Source: Pseudomonas putida
GTDB taxonomy: Bacteria; Pseudomonadota; Gammaproteobacteria; Pseudomonadales; Pseudomonadaceae
Assembly (NCBI RefSeq): GCF_028682455.1
Contig: NZ_JANHLD010000004.1
Coordinates: 720,852-784,851 of the forward strand
Length of the DNA: 64,000 nt
Reading direction: 5' to 3'
Made by a program: the position numbers and the translations under genes. Of this stretch, positions 9,944 to 18,788 are shown piece after piece. Below the pieces are notes generated by a model. It was not told the origin of the DNA, searched no databases, and worked only from the letters and a program-made list of their open reading frames with translations. Positions within the stretch are counted from its first letter, which is position 1; each line of letters starts with the position of its first letter.

Positions 9944-12499
9944 ATGTTTCGCAGAACAATACAAGGCCTTCGCCCGATGCCGGTAGCCAGTACCTCCCGC
10001 CGCAGCAAAGCCACCATCCTTTCCGCCCCCCAGACTCGTACCCGCGTGACCCTGGCCGCCTTGCTGTTGCTGGCCTCGGGTGCTGCGGCGCTGATCTATC
10101 AGGTGCTGTGGATCAAACAGCTGTCGCTGGTGGTCGGTGTGGAGGTGTATGCCATTACCGCAGGCATCAGTGCATTTTTTGCCGGCCTGGCCCTGGGTGG
10201 CCTGTGGTTGGGGCGACGGGCTGACCGCTTGCGTCGGCCCCTGCGCTTCTACGCCTTGCTCGAACTGGCCGTGGCGGTGATTGGCGTTGCTGCCACCTGG
10301 GCGCTGGGCATGGCTGCCGGCCCCTTCGCGCGGATGGAAAACACCCTCGGGTTGCTGGCGTGGCTGCTGCCCTTTGCCCTGGTCGGTGTGCCGGCCGTAC
10401 TGATGGGCGGCACCCTGCCGGTGCTGGTGGGTGCGGTCACTCGCGATGTCGACAGCATCGGCCGCGCCGGTGGCCAGTTGTATGCGGCCAACACGGCAGG
10501 AGCGATTGTCGGCACACTGCTCGCCGCCTTCCTTTTGATTCCGGCGCTGGGCATCTTTGGCAGTGCCTGCGCGGCCGCCGTGCTCAACCTGCTGGCCGCC
10601 GGGGGAGCCTTCTGGCTGGCCCAGGGCAGCCCTGGCAGCGACACCCAGGCGGCCCCGGCGCAACCACGCCAAGGCGCGGCCTACCTGGCCCTGGTGTTGT
10701 ATGCCATCGCCGGCGGCATCGCCCTGGGCTACGAAGTGGTCTGGTCCCAGGCCATCGTGCAGTTCATGAGCACCCGCACCTTTGCCTTCTCCGTGGTACT
10801 GGCCACCTACCTGGGCGGGCTGGTACTGGGTAGCGCGCTGTATGCGCGGCGTGCCGACCGCATCAGCGATCCCTGGGGCGCCTTCGCCCTGCTGATCGGC
10901 GGCGCCGGGCTGCTGGCCATGCTGGAAATCGCAGGCTTGGGCCGCTGGCTGATCCACCTGCAGACCCAGGTCGAGGCCGCCGTACTGGCCATGGGCGCCA
11001 GCGCCCTGGTCGGCATGTGCGCCCGCTTCGCCGTGGTTGCCCTGAGCATCGTCTTTCTGCCCACCACGCTGCTCGGCGCAGCCTTCCCGCTGGCCTTGCG
11101 ACTGGTGAGCGAGCAAGGGCATGTGGGCCGGGATGTCGGCTCGGTGGTGGCCTTCAATACCCTGGGCGGTATCGTCGGAGTGATGCTGTGTGGCTTCGTC
11201 CTGGTGCCGCAGTTGGGCCTGGTACGCACCCTGGGGGTGCTCGCCGTGCTGGCAGCGCTGATCGCCCTGCTGGCGGTGCTGCGCGGCGAGCGGGTGAGCG
11301 CCGGCAAGCGCCGGGCGGTGTTCGCCCTGGGTATCGCCAGCCTCGCCCTGGCCGTGGTCACGCCCACCGACCGCCTGGCCAAGCTGCTGCCCGGGGCGCG
11401 CGGCAGCGATCTGGTGTTCTATGAGGAAGGCCGTGGCGGCACCGTCGCCGTGGTCGAACAGCACAAGCGCCAGGGCAGCTTCCGCCGCTTGTATATCCAG
11501 GGCGTCTCCAACACCGGCGATGCCCTGCCGTCCCTGCGCTACATGCGCCTGCAAGCCCTGCTGCCACTGCTGATCCACAACGGCGAGCCGCGCTCGGCGC
11601 TGGTTATCGGCCTGGGCACCGGGATCACTGCCGGTGCCTTGCTGCGTTATCCGGGGCTTGAGCAGCGGGTGGTCGCAGAACTCTTGCCCGGGGTGGTGAA
11701 TGCAACCTCGCTGTTCCAGGGCAACTACAACGCCACAAGCGATCCACGGCTGCAAGTGCGCCTGCGAGACGGTCGCCGCGAACTGCTCGGCAACCCGCAA
11801 ACCTATGACCTGATCACCCTGGAGCCACCACCACCCTCGGCCGCTGGCGTGGTCAACCTGTACTCCCGCGACTTCTACCAGCTGGCCTCAAGCCGCCTGA
11901 ACACCCAGGGGATTGTCGCCCAGTGGCTGCCCCTGCCGACCCAGAACAACGATGACAGCCGGGCGCTGGTGCGCAGCTTCCTCGATGTATTCCCCCATGC
12001 GTCGCTGTGGACCACCGAGTTCCACGAGATGCTGCTGGTGGGCTCGCAGCAGCCGGTGCAGCTTGACCTTGCGCGCATCAGCCAGCGTCTGCAGCAACCT
12101 GAAGTGCTCAGCACCCTGAGCGCGGTGGGCATCGACTCAGCGGCCAGCCTGCTGGCCACCTGGGTAACCGATCGAGAAGGCCTTGAGCACTATGCCGGCG
12201 CTACCCCGCCGGTCACCGATGACCAACCACGCATCGAATATGCGCCGTGGGTACGCAACGACGAGATCATTCGCGTACTGCCCGAGCTGCTGGCCTTGCA
12301 CAGCCCGCCTCCCCTGCAGGGCGACAACAGCCTGTTTCGCCTGCAACTGGACGAACAGCGCCAGCGCCTGCTGCGGTTCTACCAGGTGGGCCTGAGCGCC
12401 TACCGCGGCCAGCGTGAAACCTGGGCCCGGCAAGTGCGCGATGTGGCCCGTGAAGACGGCCAGAACCCTTATTTTCGCTGGTTCCTGGGCATGCCCTGA
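9944..12499 (+). CDS. Fused MFS-type transporter / spermidine-synthase-like protein
   Basis: About 851 residues from ATG 9944; ATG 9977 (after AAGG at 9963-9966) is an equally plausible start. The N-terminal ~490 residues are very hydrophobic, with some 13-14 predicted helices, beginning AALLLLASGAAALIYQVLWIKQL, the signature of the 'fused MFS/spermidine synthase' family. The C-terminal part has a SAM-type Rossmann fold (VIGLGTGITAGAL) and a spermidine-synthase-like core. The acidic residues that bind polyamine in true spermidine synthases are not obvious: the usual D-x-x-D loop reads LEPPPPSAAG, so aminopropyl transfer is uncertain. Its position between a sulfatase and a multiheme cytochrome suggests an envelope metabolic role. 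Function otherwise unknown. Confidence 0.85.
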   Translation: MFRRTIQGLRPMPVASTSRRSKATILSAPQTRTRVTLAALLLLASGAAALIYQVLWIKQLSLVVGVEVYAITAGISAFFAGLALGGLWLGRRADRLRRPLRFYALLELAVAVIGVAATWALGMAAGPFARMENTLGLLAWLLPFALVGVPAVLMGGTLPVLVGAVTRDVDSIGRAGGQLYAANTAGAIVGTLLAAFLLIPALGIFGSACAAAVLNLLAAGGAFWLAQGSPGSDTQAAPAQPRQGAAYLALVLYAIAGGIALGYEVVWSQAIVQFMSTRTFAFSVVLATYLGGLVLGSALYARRADRISDPWGAFALLIGGAGLLAMLEIAGLGRWLIHLQTQVEAAVLAMGASALVGMCARFAVVALSIVFLPTTLLGAAFPLALRLVSEQGHVGRDVGSVVAFNTLGGIVGVMLCGFVLVPQLGLVRTLGVLAVLAALIALLAVLRGERVSAGKRRAVFALGIASLALAVVTPTDRLAKLLPGARGSDLVFYEEGRGGTVAVVEQHKRQGSFRRLYIQGVSNTGDALPSLRYMRLQALLPLLIHNGEPRSALVIGLGTGITAGALLRYPGLEQRVVAELLPGVVNATSLFQGNYNATSDPRLQVRLRDGRRELLGNPQTYDLITLEPPPPSAAGVVNLYSRDFYQLASSRLNTQGIVAQWLPLPTQNNDDSRALVRSFLDVFPHASLWTTEFHEMLLVGSQQPVQLDLARISQRLQQPEVLSTLSAVGIDSAASLLATWVTDREGLEHYAGATPPVTDDQPRIEYAPWVRNDEIIRVLPELLALHSPPPLQGDNSLFRLQLDEQRQRLLRFYQVGLSAYRGQRETWARQVRDVAREDGQNPYFRWFLGMP

Positions 12500-12565
12500 A
12501 ACCTTTGACAGCCTGCTGTCGCCTCACCCAAGCTGCCCACTGCTCATCGGATCACGGAAGTCTGC

Positions 12566-14911
12566 ATGTCCAAGCCTCATCGCAAGCGTACCGATACCTC
12601 ACAGCCTGCTTCACCGGCCCGTCAATGGTTCTGGCCTGTACTGGCCGGCCTTGCCCTGCTGCTGAGCGTGATCGCCTGGATAATGGTCGATCAGTCGACA
12701 CCCATGACCGCCGTGACCACGGCCGCGTCCCCGCCGACACCGGCACCGGTCGTAGCGCCGGCGAAGCTGGTCGATGAAGCCCAGTGCCAGGGCTGCCACC
12801 AGGCCCAGACCGATCACTGGAAAGGCTCGCATCACCAATTGGCCATGCAGGAGGCCACCGAGCAATCGGTGCTCGGCGATTTCGCCGACCGCCAGTTCAA
12901 GGCCGAGAACGAAACCACCCGGTTCTTTCGCCGGGACGAGCAGTTCTGGGTGAACACTGTCGGTGCCAATGGCAAGCCCAAGGACTTTCGCGTGGCCTAT
13001 GCCTTTGGTGTCGAGCCCTTGCAGCAGTACCTGATCGACACCGGCGAGGGCCACCTCCAGGCCCTGGGCGTGGCGTGGGATACCCAGAAAAACCAGTGGT
13101 TTCACCTCTACCCGGGCCAGGGCGTGGACTTCAAGGACCCGCTGCACTGGAGCAAGCCACAGCAGAACGCCAACTTCATGTGCGTGGAATGTCACACCAC
13201 CGGTTTCAAACGCAATTTCAACGCCGCCAGCGGAGCCTTCGAAAGCCACTGGAACAGTCTCGGCGTAGGCTGCCAGGCCTGCCATGGCCCGGCGTCCAAC
13301 CACCTGGAGTGGGCTGCCAAGCCGGGCAATCAGGCCAATGCCGGTTTCAGTCGCAGCACGCACCAGGGCGACAACATCAGCGAAGTGGAAACCTGTGCCC
13401 GCTGCCATGCTCGCCGCGCACCATTGGGGGACGGCTTTCACAACGACCGCCGCTTGATGGATGACTACCTGCCCAGCCGCCTGACCCGTGAGCTGTACGC
13501 CCTGGACGGCAAGATCAAGGACGAGGTGTTCGAGTACGGCGCCTTCACCCAGAGCAAGATGTTCGCCAAGGGGGTACGTTGCAGCAACTGCCATGATCCA
13601 CACAGTACCCAGCTCAAGGCACCCGGCGATGGCGTGTGCCTGCAGTGCCACAACACCGCTGGCAAAACCGCCATTGCCGGTGTCGATGGGGCGGGACTCA
13701 AGGCCAAGGACTACACCTCGGCCGAGCACCATCACCACACGCCTGGCCAGCCGGGATCGCAGTGTGTGGATTGCCACATGCCGGGCAAGTTCTACATGGT
13801 CAATGACTTTCGCCATGACCACGGCTTCAGCATTCCGGCACCGGCACAGGCCTTGAAGCTGGGTACCCCCGACGCGTGCCTGAGCTGCCACCAGTCCACC
13901 AAGGGGCAACAAGTCGCCGATCAGTTCCGCCTTTGGTATGGCAAGGACGGTGGCAGCACCTATGCCTCCAGCCTGGACCAGGTGCGCGCAGGCAAGCCAG
14001 GCGCGGTACAAGCCCTGCTCGAACAACTGCAAGGCAACGCACTGCCAGCCATTCGCCGCGCCACCTTGCTGGCGGAGCTTGCCAACTACCCCAGCGTACA
14101 AACCTTCAACGCCGCCACCCGCGACCTCAAGCACAAGGACGCGCAAGTGCGCCTGAGCGCACTTGAAGCCGTTGCCGCACTCCTGCCGCCGGAACAGCGC
14201 CAGGGCGTGCTGGCGCCCCTGCTGCGCGACCCGGTGCTGGCCGTGCGCATCGCTGCCGCCTATGCCCTGTTACCGGCCCGCGCCGCGGGCCTGGGCAGCG
14301 ACCAGGCGGCCTTCGACAAGGCGATCGACGAATACGAGCAGGTGCAGTTGAACCTGCTCGAGCGCGCCGAAGCCAATCTCAACCTGGCGCTGTTGTACCA
14401 GGCCAATGGCCGTGACGCCGAGGTGGAAAAATACTTGCGGATATCAATGCAGCGCGATGGTGATTTCTTGCCAGCGCGCGTAGCGCTGGTGCAGTGGCTG
14501 GACAGCCATGGTCGCAGCAGTGAAGCCCGCACCGTGCTGGATGAGGCGCTGGCACAGCATCCTGAAGCAGCCCTGCTGCACCAGGCCAATGGCCTGGCGC
14601 TGATTCGCCAGGGCCAACGCGAAGCCGCGCTCAAGTCATTGCACAAAGCCGTACAGCTGGAGCCGGACAACGCCGGCTACGCCTATGTGCTGGCCATTGC
14701 CCTGCATGACCAGGGGCAAGCAGCAAAAGCCCGCGAACAGCTCTGGCACAGCCTGCAACAACAACCCTACAACCGCGACCTGCGCCTGGCCCTGATCCAC
14801 TACCTGCAGGAAAACCAGCAACCCGCCGAGGCCAACAAGCTGCTCGAAGCATTGCGTGAGATCAACCCGCACGACCCGTTGCTGCAACCAAGGCCGGCCA
14901 ACCGTGGCTGA
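12566..14911 (+). CDS. Octaheme c-type cytochrome with HEAT and TPR repeats
   Basis: A 781-residue protein anchored or exported by an N-terminal hydrophobic segment (about residues 22-41). Eight CXXCH haem-binding motifs lie between residue 74 and 442: CQGCH, CVECH, CQACH, CARCH, CSNCH, CLQCH, CVDCH and CLSCH. Behind them is a helical region that looks like HEAT repeats (about 485-575), then tetratricopeptide repeats to the C terminus. The arrangement resembles multihaem 'cytochrome c554 / doubled CXXCH' proteins joined to a TPR domain. It must be matured in the periplasm by the Ccm system. A redox function is certain in outline, but electron donor and acceptor cannot be read. It lies 66 bases after the transporter/synthase gene and ends 2 bases before a convergent gene. 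Confidence 0.9.
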   Translation: MSKPHRKRTDTSQPASPARQWFWPVLAGLALLLSVIAWIMVDQSTPMTAVTTAASPPTPAPVVAPAKLVDEAQCQGCHQAQTDHWKGSHHQLAMQEATEQSVLGDFADRQFKAENETTRFFRRDEQFWVNTVGANGKPKDFRVAYAFGVEPLQQYLIDTGEGHLQALGVAWDTQKNQWFHLYPGQGVDFKDPLHWSKPQQNANFMCVECHTTGFKRNFNAASGAFESHWNSLGVGCQACHGPASNHLEWAAKPGNQANAGFSRSTHQGDNISEVETCARCHARRAPLGDGFHNDRRLMDDYLPSRLTRELYALDGKIKDEVFEYGAFTQSKMFAKGVRCSNCHDPHSTQLKAPGDGVCLQCHNTAGKTAIAGVDGAGLKAKDYTSAEHHHHTPGQPGSQCVDCHMPGKFYMVNDFRHDHGFSIPAPAQALKLGTPDACLSCHQSTKGQQVADQFRLWYGKDGGSTYASSLDQVRAGKPGAVQALLEQLQGNALPAIRRATLLAELANYPSVQTFNAATRDLKHKDAQVRLSALEAVAALLPPEQRQGVLAPLLRDPVLAVRIAAAYALLPARAAGLGSDQAAFDKAIDEYEQVQLNLLERAEANLNLALLYQANGRDAEVEKYLRISMQRDGDFLPARVALVQWLDSHGRSSEARTVLDEALAQHPEAALLHQANGLALIRQGQREAALKSLHKAVQLEPDNAGYAYVLAIALHDQGQAAKAREQLWHSLQQQPYNRDLRLALIHYLQENQQPAEANKLLEALREINPHDPLLQPRPANRG

Positions 14912-14913
14912 CC

Positions 14914-15600
14914 TCAGCCCGCGGCGGGCAACACGCTCAGCGGGTCGAGGGGCTTGCCGTTCTGGCGGATCTCGAAGTACAGCTGCACGCGGTCAGTGTC
15001 CAGGGAGCCTGCCTCGGCAATCTTCTGGCCCTTGCTGACCGTCTGCCCTTCCTTGACCAGCAACTTGCTGTTGTGGCCATAGACGCTGGCATGGGAGGGG
15101 CCGTGCTGAAGGATGATCAGGTTGCCGTAGCCGCGGATGTTCACCGCGAACGCCACCTTGCCGCCCAGGCTGGCATACACCGGCTGGCCCTGGGTGGCAG
15201 CGATGCGGATGCCCTTGTTGAGTTTGTCTGCCGAGGAATATCGACCGATCACCGCCCCCTCCAACGGCCATGCCCAGCCACGCAGGGTAACCTTGGTGGC
15301 CGGGGCCGCTGGCTTGCCCTTGCTGGCGGTAGAGGTGGCTGTGCGGTTGGTGGTTTTCGAGCCGCCAAAGCGAATGGTCTGACCGACGTTTACCGCATAA
15401 GGCGAACTGATGCCGTTGTAACGCGCCAGCTCCTTGAAATTCCAGCCATGGCGCGTGGCAATCGAATACAAGGTGTCGCCACGCTTGACCTTGTATGCGC
15501 CGCTTACCACTTTATTGGCCGATGAGGCCGGGCCGGGAGAATTGGAACTGCACGCCGATATCGCCAGCACAAAGGCGATCAGAATTAACCTGAAAAACAC
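14914..15600 (-). CDS. LysM / LytM-domain lipoprotein, NlpD- or ActS-like amidase activator
   Basis: A 228-residue lipoprotein. I chose GTG 15600, preceded by AGGAA with about 5 bases spacing; it gives a short signal peptide with lipobox ISAC. A LysM peptidoglycan-binding domain lies at about residues 38-82 (YKVKRGDTLYSIATRHGWN), then a LytM/M23 domain in the last ~115 residues. The zinc ligands of active M23 peptidases are missing: the HxH motif reads QLYFEI. This loss is characteristic of the EnvC/NlpD/ActS proteins, which switch on cell-wall amidases and do not cut peptidoglycan. The genomic position differs from nlpD-rpoS, so an ActS (YgeR)-like paralogue is the best guess. Confidence 0.87.
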   Translation of the reverse strand: MFFRLILIAFVLAISACSSNSPGPASSANKVVSGAYKVKRGDTLYSIATRHGWNFKELARYNGISSPYAVNVGQTIRFGGSKTTNRTATSTASKGKPAAPATKVTLRGWAWPLEGAVIGRYSSADKLNKGIRIAATQGQPVYASLGGKVAFAVNIRGYGNLIILQHGPSHASVYGHNSKLLVKEGQTVSKGQKIAEAGSLDTDRVQLYFEIRQNGKPLDPLSVLPAAG

Positions 15601-15736
15601 ACCACTTCCTTTCCCGCAGGCGCCATGTTGAAGGCCGCTACTATAAAGCAGTCCGGTGCTTCGCACGGCATTGCCGGTAACGGAGTACCAAGCCTTCCAA
15701 TATGCGATCAGGCTGTTCGATTTTCGTCTGGAAACG

Positions 15737-15772
15737 AAAAAGCCCGCGTCCTTTTCAGGACGCGGGCTTTTT
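15737..15772 (-). terminator. Terminator downstream of tRNA-Lys
   Basis: A long stem of CCCGCGTCC paired with GGACGCGGG, extended by A/T pairs, with a 6-base loop and runs of T on both sides. On the - strand it lies just after the tRNA-Lys 3' end; it could also stop + strand transcription. Confidence 0.9.
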
Positions 15773-15783
15773 CTTACAGCGTA

Positions 15784-15859
15784 TGGTGGGTCGTGTAGGA
15801 TTCGAACCTACGACCAATTGGTTAAAAGCCAACTGCTCTACCAACTGAGCTAACGACCC
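15784..15859 (-). tRNA. tRNA-Lys (anticodon TTT)
   Basis: Read on the - strand this is a 76-base cloverleaf beginning GGGTCGTTAGCTCAG and ending with an encoded CCA. The anticodon loop CTTTTAA gives anticodon TTT, and the T arm is GTAGGTTCGAATCCTAC. It lies downstream of queC, with its own promoter and terminator. Confidence 0.97.
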
Positions 15860-15873
15860 GTTGGATGGCGCGT

Positions 15874-15901
15874 ATAATACTGATTTCTAACAGGAAATCA
15901 A
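15874..15901 (-). promoter_or_regulatory. Sigma70-type promoter of tRNA-Lys
   Basis: On the - strand, TTGATT (15901-15896) and TATTAT (15879-15874) are 16 bases apart. The -10 element lies about 15 bases before the tRNA 5' end and just after the queC stop. Confidence 0.7.
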
Positions 15902-15920
15902 CACCCCATCGCAAAATAAT

Positions 15921-16595
15921 TTAAAAATATCGTGTTGGATCTTCTACACCCGCCGCCTTGAAGCCGTCGGCACGCAGGCGGCAGCTGTCACATTTGCCAC
16001 ATGCACGGCCTTCATCGTCGGCCTGATAGCAGGAAACGGTAAGACTGTAGTCCACACCACGGGCGATGCCAGCCTGGACGATCTGCGCCTTGCTCAGGTT
16101 CTGCAGTGGCGCCTGGATACGGAAGCCCTGCCCTTCGACACCGGCCTTGGTGGCCAGGTTGGCCATGCGTTCGAAAGCTTCGACGAACTCGGGACGGCAG
16201 TCGGGGTAGCCGGAATAGTCCACGGCGTTGACGCCGATGAAGATATCCCGTGCTTCCAGCACTTCAGCCCAGCCCAATGCCAGGGACAGGAACACGGTAT
16301 TGCGTGCAGGCACGTAAGTGACCGGGATGCCTTCACTCGGCGACTCAGGTACATCGATGCTGCTGTCGGTCAAGGCCGAACCACCGATACCGTCCAGGTT
16401 CAGGCCGATGACCTTGTGCTCGACAACACCCAGGTCGCGGGCAACCCGCGCAGCGGCATCGAGTTCGGCACGATGGCGCTGGCCATAGTCGAAGCTCATG
16501 GTGTAACAGCTGTATCCCTCGGCCTTGGCCATGGCGACGACGGTGGCCGAATCCAGGCCACCGGACAACAGGATTACCGCACGTTTCTCAGTCAT
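15921..16595 (-). CDS. queC: 7-cyano-7-deazaguanine synthase QueC
   Basis: A 224-residue cytoplasmic enzyme that converts 7-carboxy-7-deazaguanine to preQ0 using ATP and ammonia, in queuosine biosynthesis. The N-terminal PP-loop is SGGLDS at residues 11-16. Four zinc-binding cysteines lie at the C terminus (C189, C199, C202, C205; CGKCDSC). I chose ATG 16595, which has AGGAG 8 bases upstream; ATG 16604 is also in frame but too close to that site. The stop of queE lies within about 15 bases, so the two form one operon for consecutive steps. Confidence 0.97.
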   Translation of the reverse strand: MTEKRAVILLSGGLDSATVVAMAKAEGYSCYTMSFDYGQRHRAELDAAARVARDLGVVEHKVIGLNLDGIGGSALTDSSIDVPESPSEGIPVTYVPARNTVFLSLALGWAEVLEARDIFIGVNAVDYSGYPDCRPEFVEAFERMANLATKAGVEGQGFRIQAPLQNLSKAQIVQAGIARGVDYSLTVSCYQADDEGRACGKCDSCRLRADGFKAAGVEDPTRYF

Positions 16596-16609
16596 TGCAT
16601 TCACTCCTT

Positions 16610-17257
16610 TCAGCGTCCGGGCTCGTCATTCCAGAGCAGTTTGTGCAACTGCATCTGCAAACGAACCGGCAAGTTGTCTGCCACGATCCAGTCGGCAAGG
16701 TCGGTGGCCCGCAGTTCGTGATGGCTTGGCGAAAACAGCACCTCACCCGCGCGCTTGTCCAACCCGTACTGGATCAGCTTCGACACCGCCCAGTCATAGT
16801 CTTCCCTCGAGCAGAGGACGAACTTGACCTGATCGTTGGCGGTCAGCAGTTCGATGTTCTCGTAGCGATTGCGGGCAACTTCCTTGGAGCCTGGGGTCTT
16901 GAGGTCGAGCACACGGCTTACCCGCGGGTCGACCTTGGAAATATCCAGGGCGCCGCTGGTCTCCAGCGACACTTCGTACCCGGCGTCGCAGAGCTGTTGC
17001 AGCAAAGGAATGGCATTGGGCTGGGCCAACGGTTCACCACCGGTGACACAGACGTAGCGCGGCTTGAAGCCGGCGACTTGCTCGATGATCGAGTCAAGCG
17101 TGCGCACAGTGCCGCCACTGAAAGCGTATTCGCTGTCGCAATACTGGCAGCGCAGCGGGCAGCCGGTGAGGCGGACAAATACCGTGGGCAGGCCAGCGGT
17201 ACGCGTTTCACCCTGCAAAGAGTAAAAAACTTCGGTAATACGTAATGTGTCTTGCAT
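16610..17257 (-). CDS. queE: 7-carboxy-7-deazaguanine synthase QueE
   Basis: A 215-residue radical-SAM enzyme that rearranges 6-carboxytetrahydropterin to 7-carboxy-7-deazaguanine. The [4Fe-4S] cluster motif Cx3Cx2C is C33-PLR-C37-QY-C40. The N-terminal substrate segment TEVFYSLQGE is conserved in QueE. ATG 17257 is preferred; GTG 17266 is in frame but adds only three residues. It forms an operon with queC. I saw no preQ1 riboswitch in the ~100-base leader. Confidence 0.96.
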   Translation of the reverse strand: MQDTLRITEVFYSLQGETRTAGLPTVFVRLTGCPLRCQYCDSEYAFSGGTVRTLDSIIEQVAGFKPRYVCVTGGEPLAQPNAIPLLQQLCDAGYEVSLETSGALDISKVDPRVSRVLDLKTPGSKEVARNRYENIELLTANDQVKFVLCSREDYDWAVSKLIQYGLDKRAGEVLFSPSHHELRATDLADWIVADNLPVRLQMQLHKLLWNDEPGR

Positions 17258-17375
17258 AGTCGCCACGGGCGTAACAGCTAAACAGGCTGTCCGCCTCCGT
17301 CAGGCACCGCTGAAAACCCGTCATCGCGTAGTTCACAGCAGCGTAGATCAATAAAAGGGCAGAGATTCTAACGAA

Positions 17376-17399
17376 AAAACCCGCGACTAGCGCGGGTTT
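17376..17399 (-). terminator. Terminator after the tol-pal operon
   Basis: A 9-bp stem AAACCCGCG / CGCGGGTTT with a 5-base loop, followed on the - strand by TTTTTTCG. It lies just after the cpoB stop and ends the tol-pal transcript. Confidence 0.9.
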
Positions 17400-17416
17400 C
17401 TTTGTAAACGACCGGT

Positions 17417-18232
17417 TTAGAGCTTTTGCAGGTCGCGCTGGGCCAGTTGTGCGGCAGAGGTACCCGGGTATTGGGTAACCACCTGCTGCAAGATGCCCTT
17501 GACGCGGTCAGTATGACCCAGGCGGCGCTCTACGTCGGCCAGCTTGTACAGTGAATCCGGCACCTTGTTGTGCTTGGGATACAGCTGGCTGACCTTGGCG
17601 AAGGCTTGCCCGGCGGCTTGCAGGTCGCCCTTGGCCAGGTTGACTTCACCGAGCCAGTACTGGGCATTGCCGGCGTACTGGCTGTTCGGGTACTTGCGCA
17701 GGAAGGCGTTGAACGCCTGGCTGGCCTTGTCGAAGTCCTTGGCTTTGATCAGGTCGAAAGCAGCGTCGTAATAGAGCTTCTCTTTGGCCGGATCACCAGG
17801 TTCGCTACTGGCTGCAGGTTGTTGCGCGGCGGCAGCACCTGCAGCGGCACCGGCGGCTGCGCCACCGGTTGCGGAGTTCTCGGGAGCTGCGGCAGGAGCA
17901 CCGCCAGTTCCAATACGCCGATCCAGGTCCTGGTATCGCTCCAGGCTTTCCTGTTTCATGCGCGCAACATCGTTTTGCAGCTCTTCGATGATGCCTTGTT
18001 GACGCGACAGCTGATCCTGCATCTGCTGCAGTTGCATGAACAGCTGACCCTGCGCCGAGGCAGGGGCCGTAACCCCTCCCCCGGCGTAGGCGCCGTTCGT
18101 ACCATAACCCGCAGGTGGATAGCTGCTTGCGCCGCTATAGCCTGCGTTGTCATCAACAACAGGAACCTCAGCCAATGCCACGAGTGGCAGGCTGAGCGCC
18201 AGGACGGTTACAGCACGACGGCACATTCGCAT
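17417..18232 (-). CDS. cpoB: Cell division coordinator CpoB (YbgF), Tol-Pal system
   Basis: A 271-residue periplasmic protein with a signal peptide ending near residue 21 (LVALAEVP). An N-terminal trimerising coiled coil (about residues 55-105; QLQQMQDQLSRQQGIIEELQ) is followed by a low-complexity Ala/Gly/Pro linker. TPR repeats fill the C-terminal ~120 residues (YYDAAFDLIKAKDFDKA; YPNSQYAGNAQYWLGE). In E. coli CpoB links the Tol complex with septal peptidoglycan synthesis by PBP1B-LpoB. It is the last gene of the tol-pal cluster, 6 bases after pal. Confidence 0.95.
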   Translation of the reverse strand: MRMCRRAVTVLALSLPLVALAEVPVVDDNAGYSGASSYPPAGYGTNGAYAGGGVTAPASAQGQLFMQLQQMQDQLSRQQGIIEELQNDVARMKQESLERYQDLDRRIGTGGAPAAAPENSATGGAAAGAAAGAAAAQQPAASSEPGDPAKEKLYYDAAFDLIKAKDFDKASQAFNAFLRKYPNSQYAGNAQYWLGEVNLAKGDLQAAGQAFAKVSQLYPKHNKVPDSLYKLADVERRLGHTDRVKGILQQVVTQYPGTSAAQLAQRDLQKL

Positions 18233-18238
18233 ATCGAA

Positions 18239-18736
18239 TTACTTACGCAGTTCGACGCGACGGTTCTGAGCCCAGGACTGCTCGTCGTTGCCGGTGGCAA
18301 CTGGACGCTCTTCGCCGTAGGAAACCAGTTCCAGTTGGGCAGGAGAAACGCCTTGCAGTACCAGGTAGCGCTGAACGGCTTTCGCACGACGCTCGCCCAG
18401 AGCCATGTTGTATTCGCGAGTACCACGCTCGTCGGTGTTACCTTCCAGCACGACGCGAGCGCCGTTGCCTTTCAGGTCCTTGGCATGAACGTCCAGAGCG
18501 CGCATGGCTTCTGGCTTCAGGTCCGAGCTGTCGTATTCGAAGTAGAAGGTGGTGATTGCGCGCAGAGCAGCTTCTTCGCTCAGGCTGCCGTCGACAGCGC
18601 CAGTGTTGGCACCGTAGCCAGCGTTAGGATCAACAGCGCCTTGACCAGCGTCGTCGCCGCCTTTGGAAGAGCAACCTACGGCCACGGCCATGGCCAGAGC
18701 CAGCGCAGCAAACTTACCAAACTTCAGCATTTCCAT
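18239..18736 (-). CDS. pal: Peptidoglycan-associated lipoprotein Pal
   Basis: A 165-residue outer-membrane lipoprotein. The start at ATG 18736 has GGAG upstream and gives a typical lipoprotein signal ending AVAVG|C22; longer starts are unlikely. The C-terminal OmpA-like domain (about residues 60-165) carries the peptidoglycan-binding signature NTDERGTREYNMALGERRA. Pal tethers the outer membrane to the cell wall and is the end point of TolQRA energy transfer during division. Confidence 0.97.
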   Translation of the reverse strand: MEMLKFGKFAALALAMAVAVGCSSKGGDDAGQGAVDPNAGYGANTGAVDGSLSEEAALRAITTFYFEYDSSDLKPEAMRALDVHAKDLKGNGARVVLEGNTDERGTREYNMALGERRAKAVQRYLVLQGVSPAQLELVSYGEERPVATGNDEQSWAQNRRVELRK

Positions 18737-18788
18737 CGTGAAACTCCTAATGAACCCCAATGTGTTAAGTAAAACGTAAAGCGCCGCG

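Noticed and set aside
8491..10017. Open frame of 508 codons antisense to the sulfatase
   Set aside because: Extends through the terminator hairpin; a shadow of the sulfatase.
9935..11800. Long open frame (621 codons) antisense to the transporter/synthase gene
   Set aside because: Gln/Gly-rich nonsense typical of the complement of a Leu/Ala-rich membrane protein.
12611..14146. Open frame of 511 codons antisense to the octaheme cytochrome
   Set aside because: Lies opposite eight conserved haem motifs; no independent evidence.
17270..17375. Possible preQ1 riboswitch before queE
   Set aside because: No preQ1-type stem with an A-rich pseudoknot tail could be recognised in this stretch.
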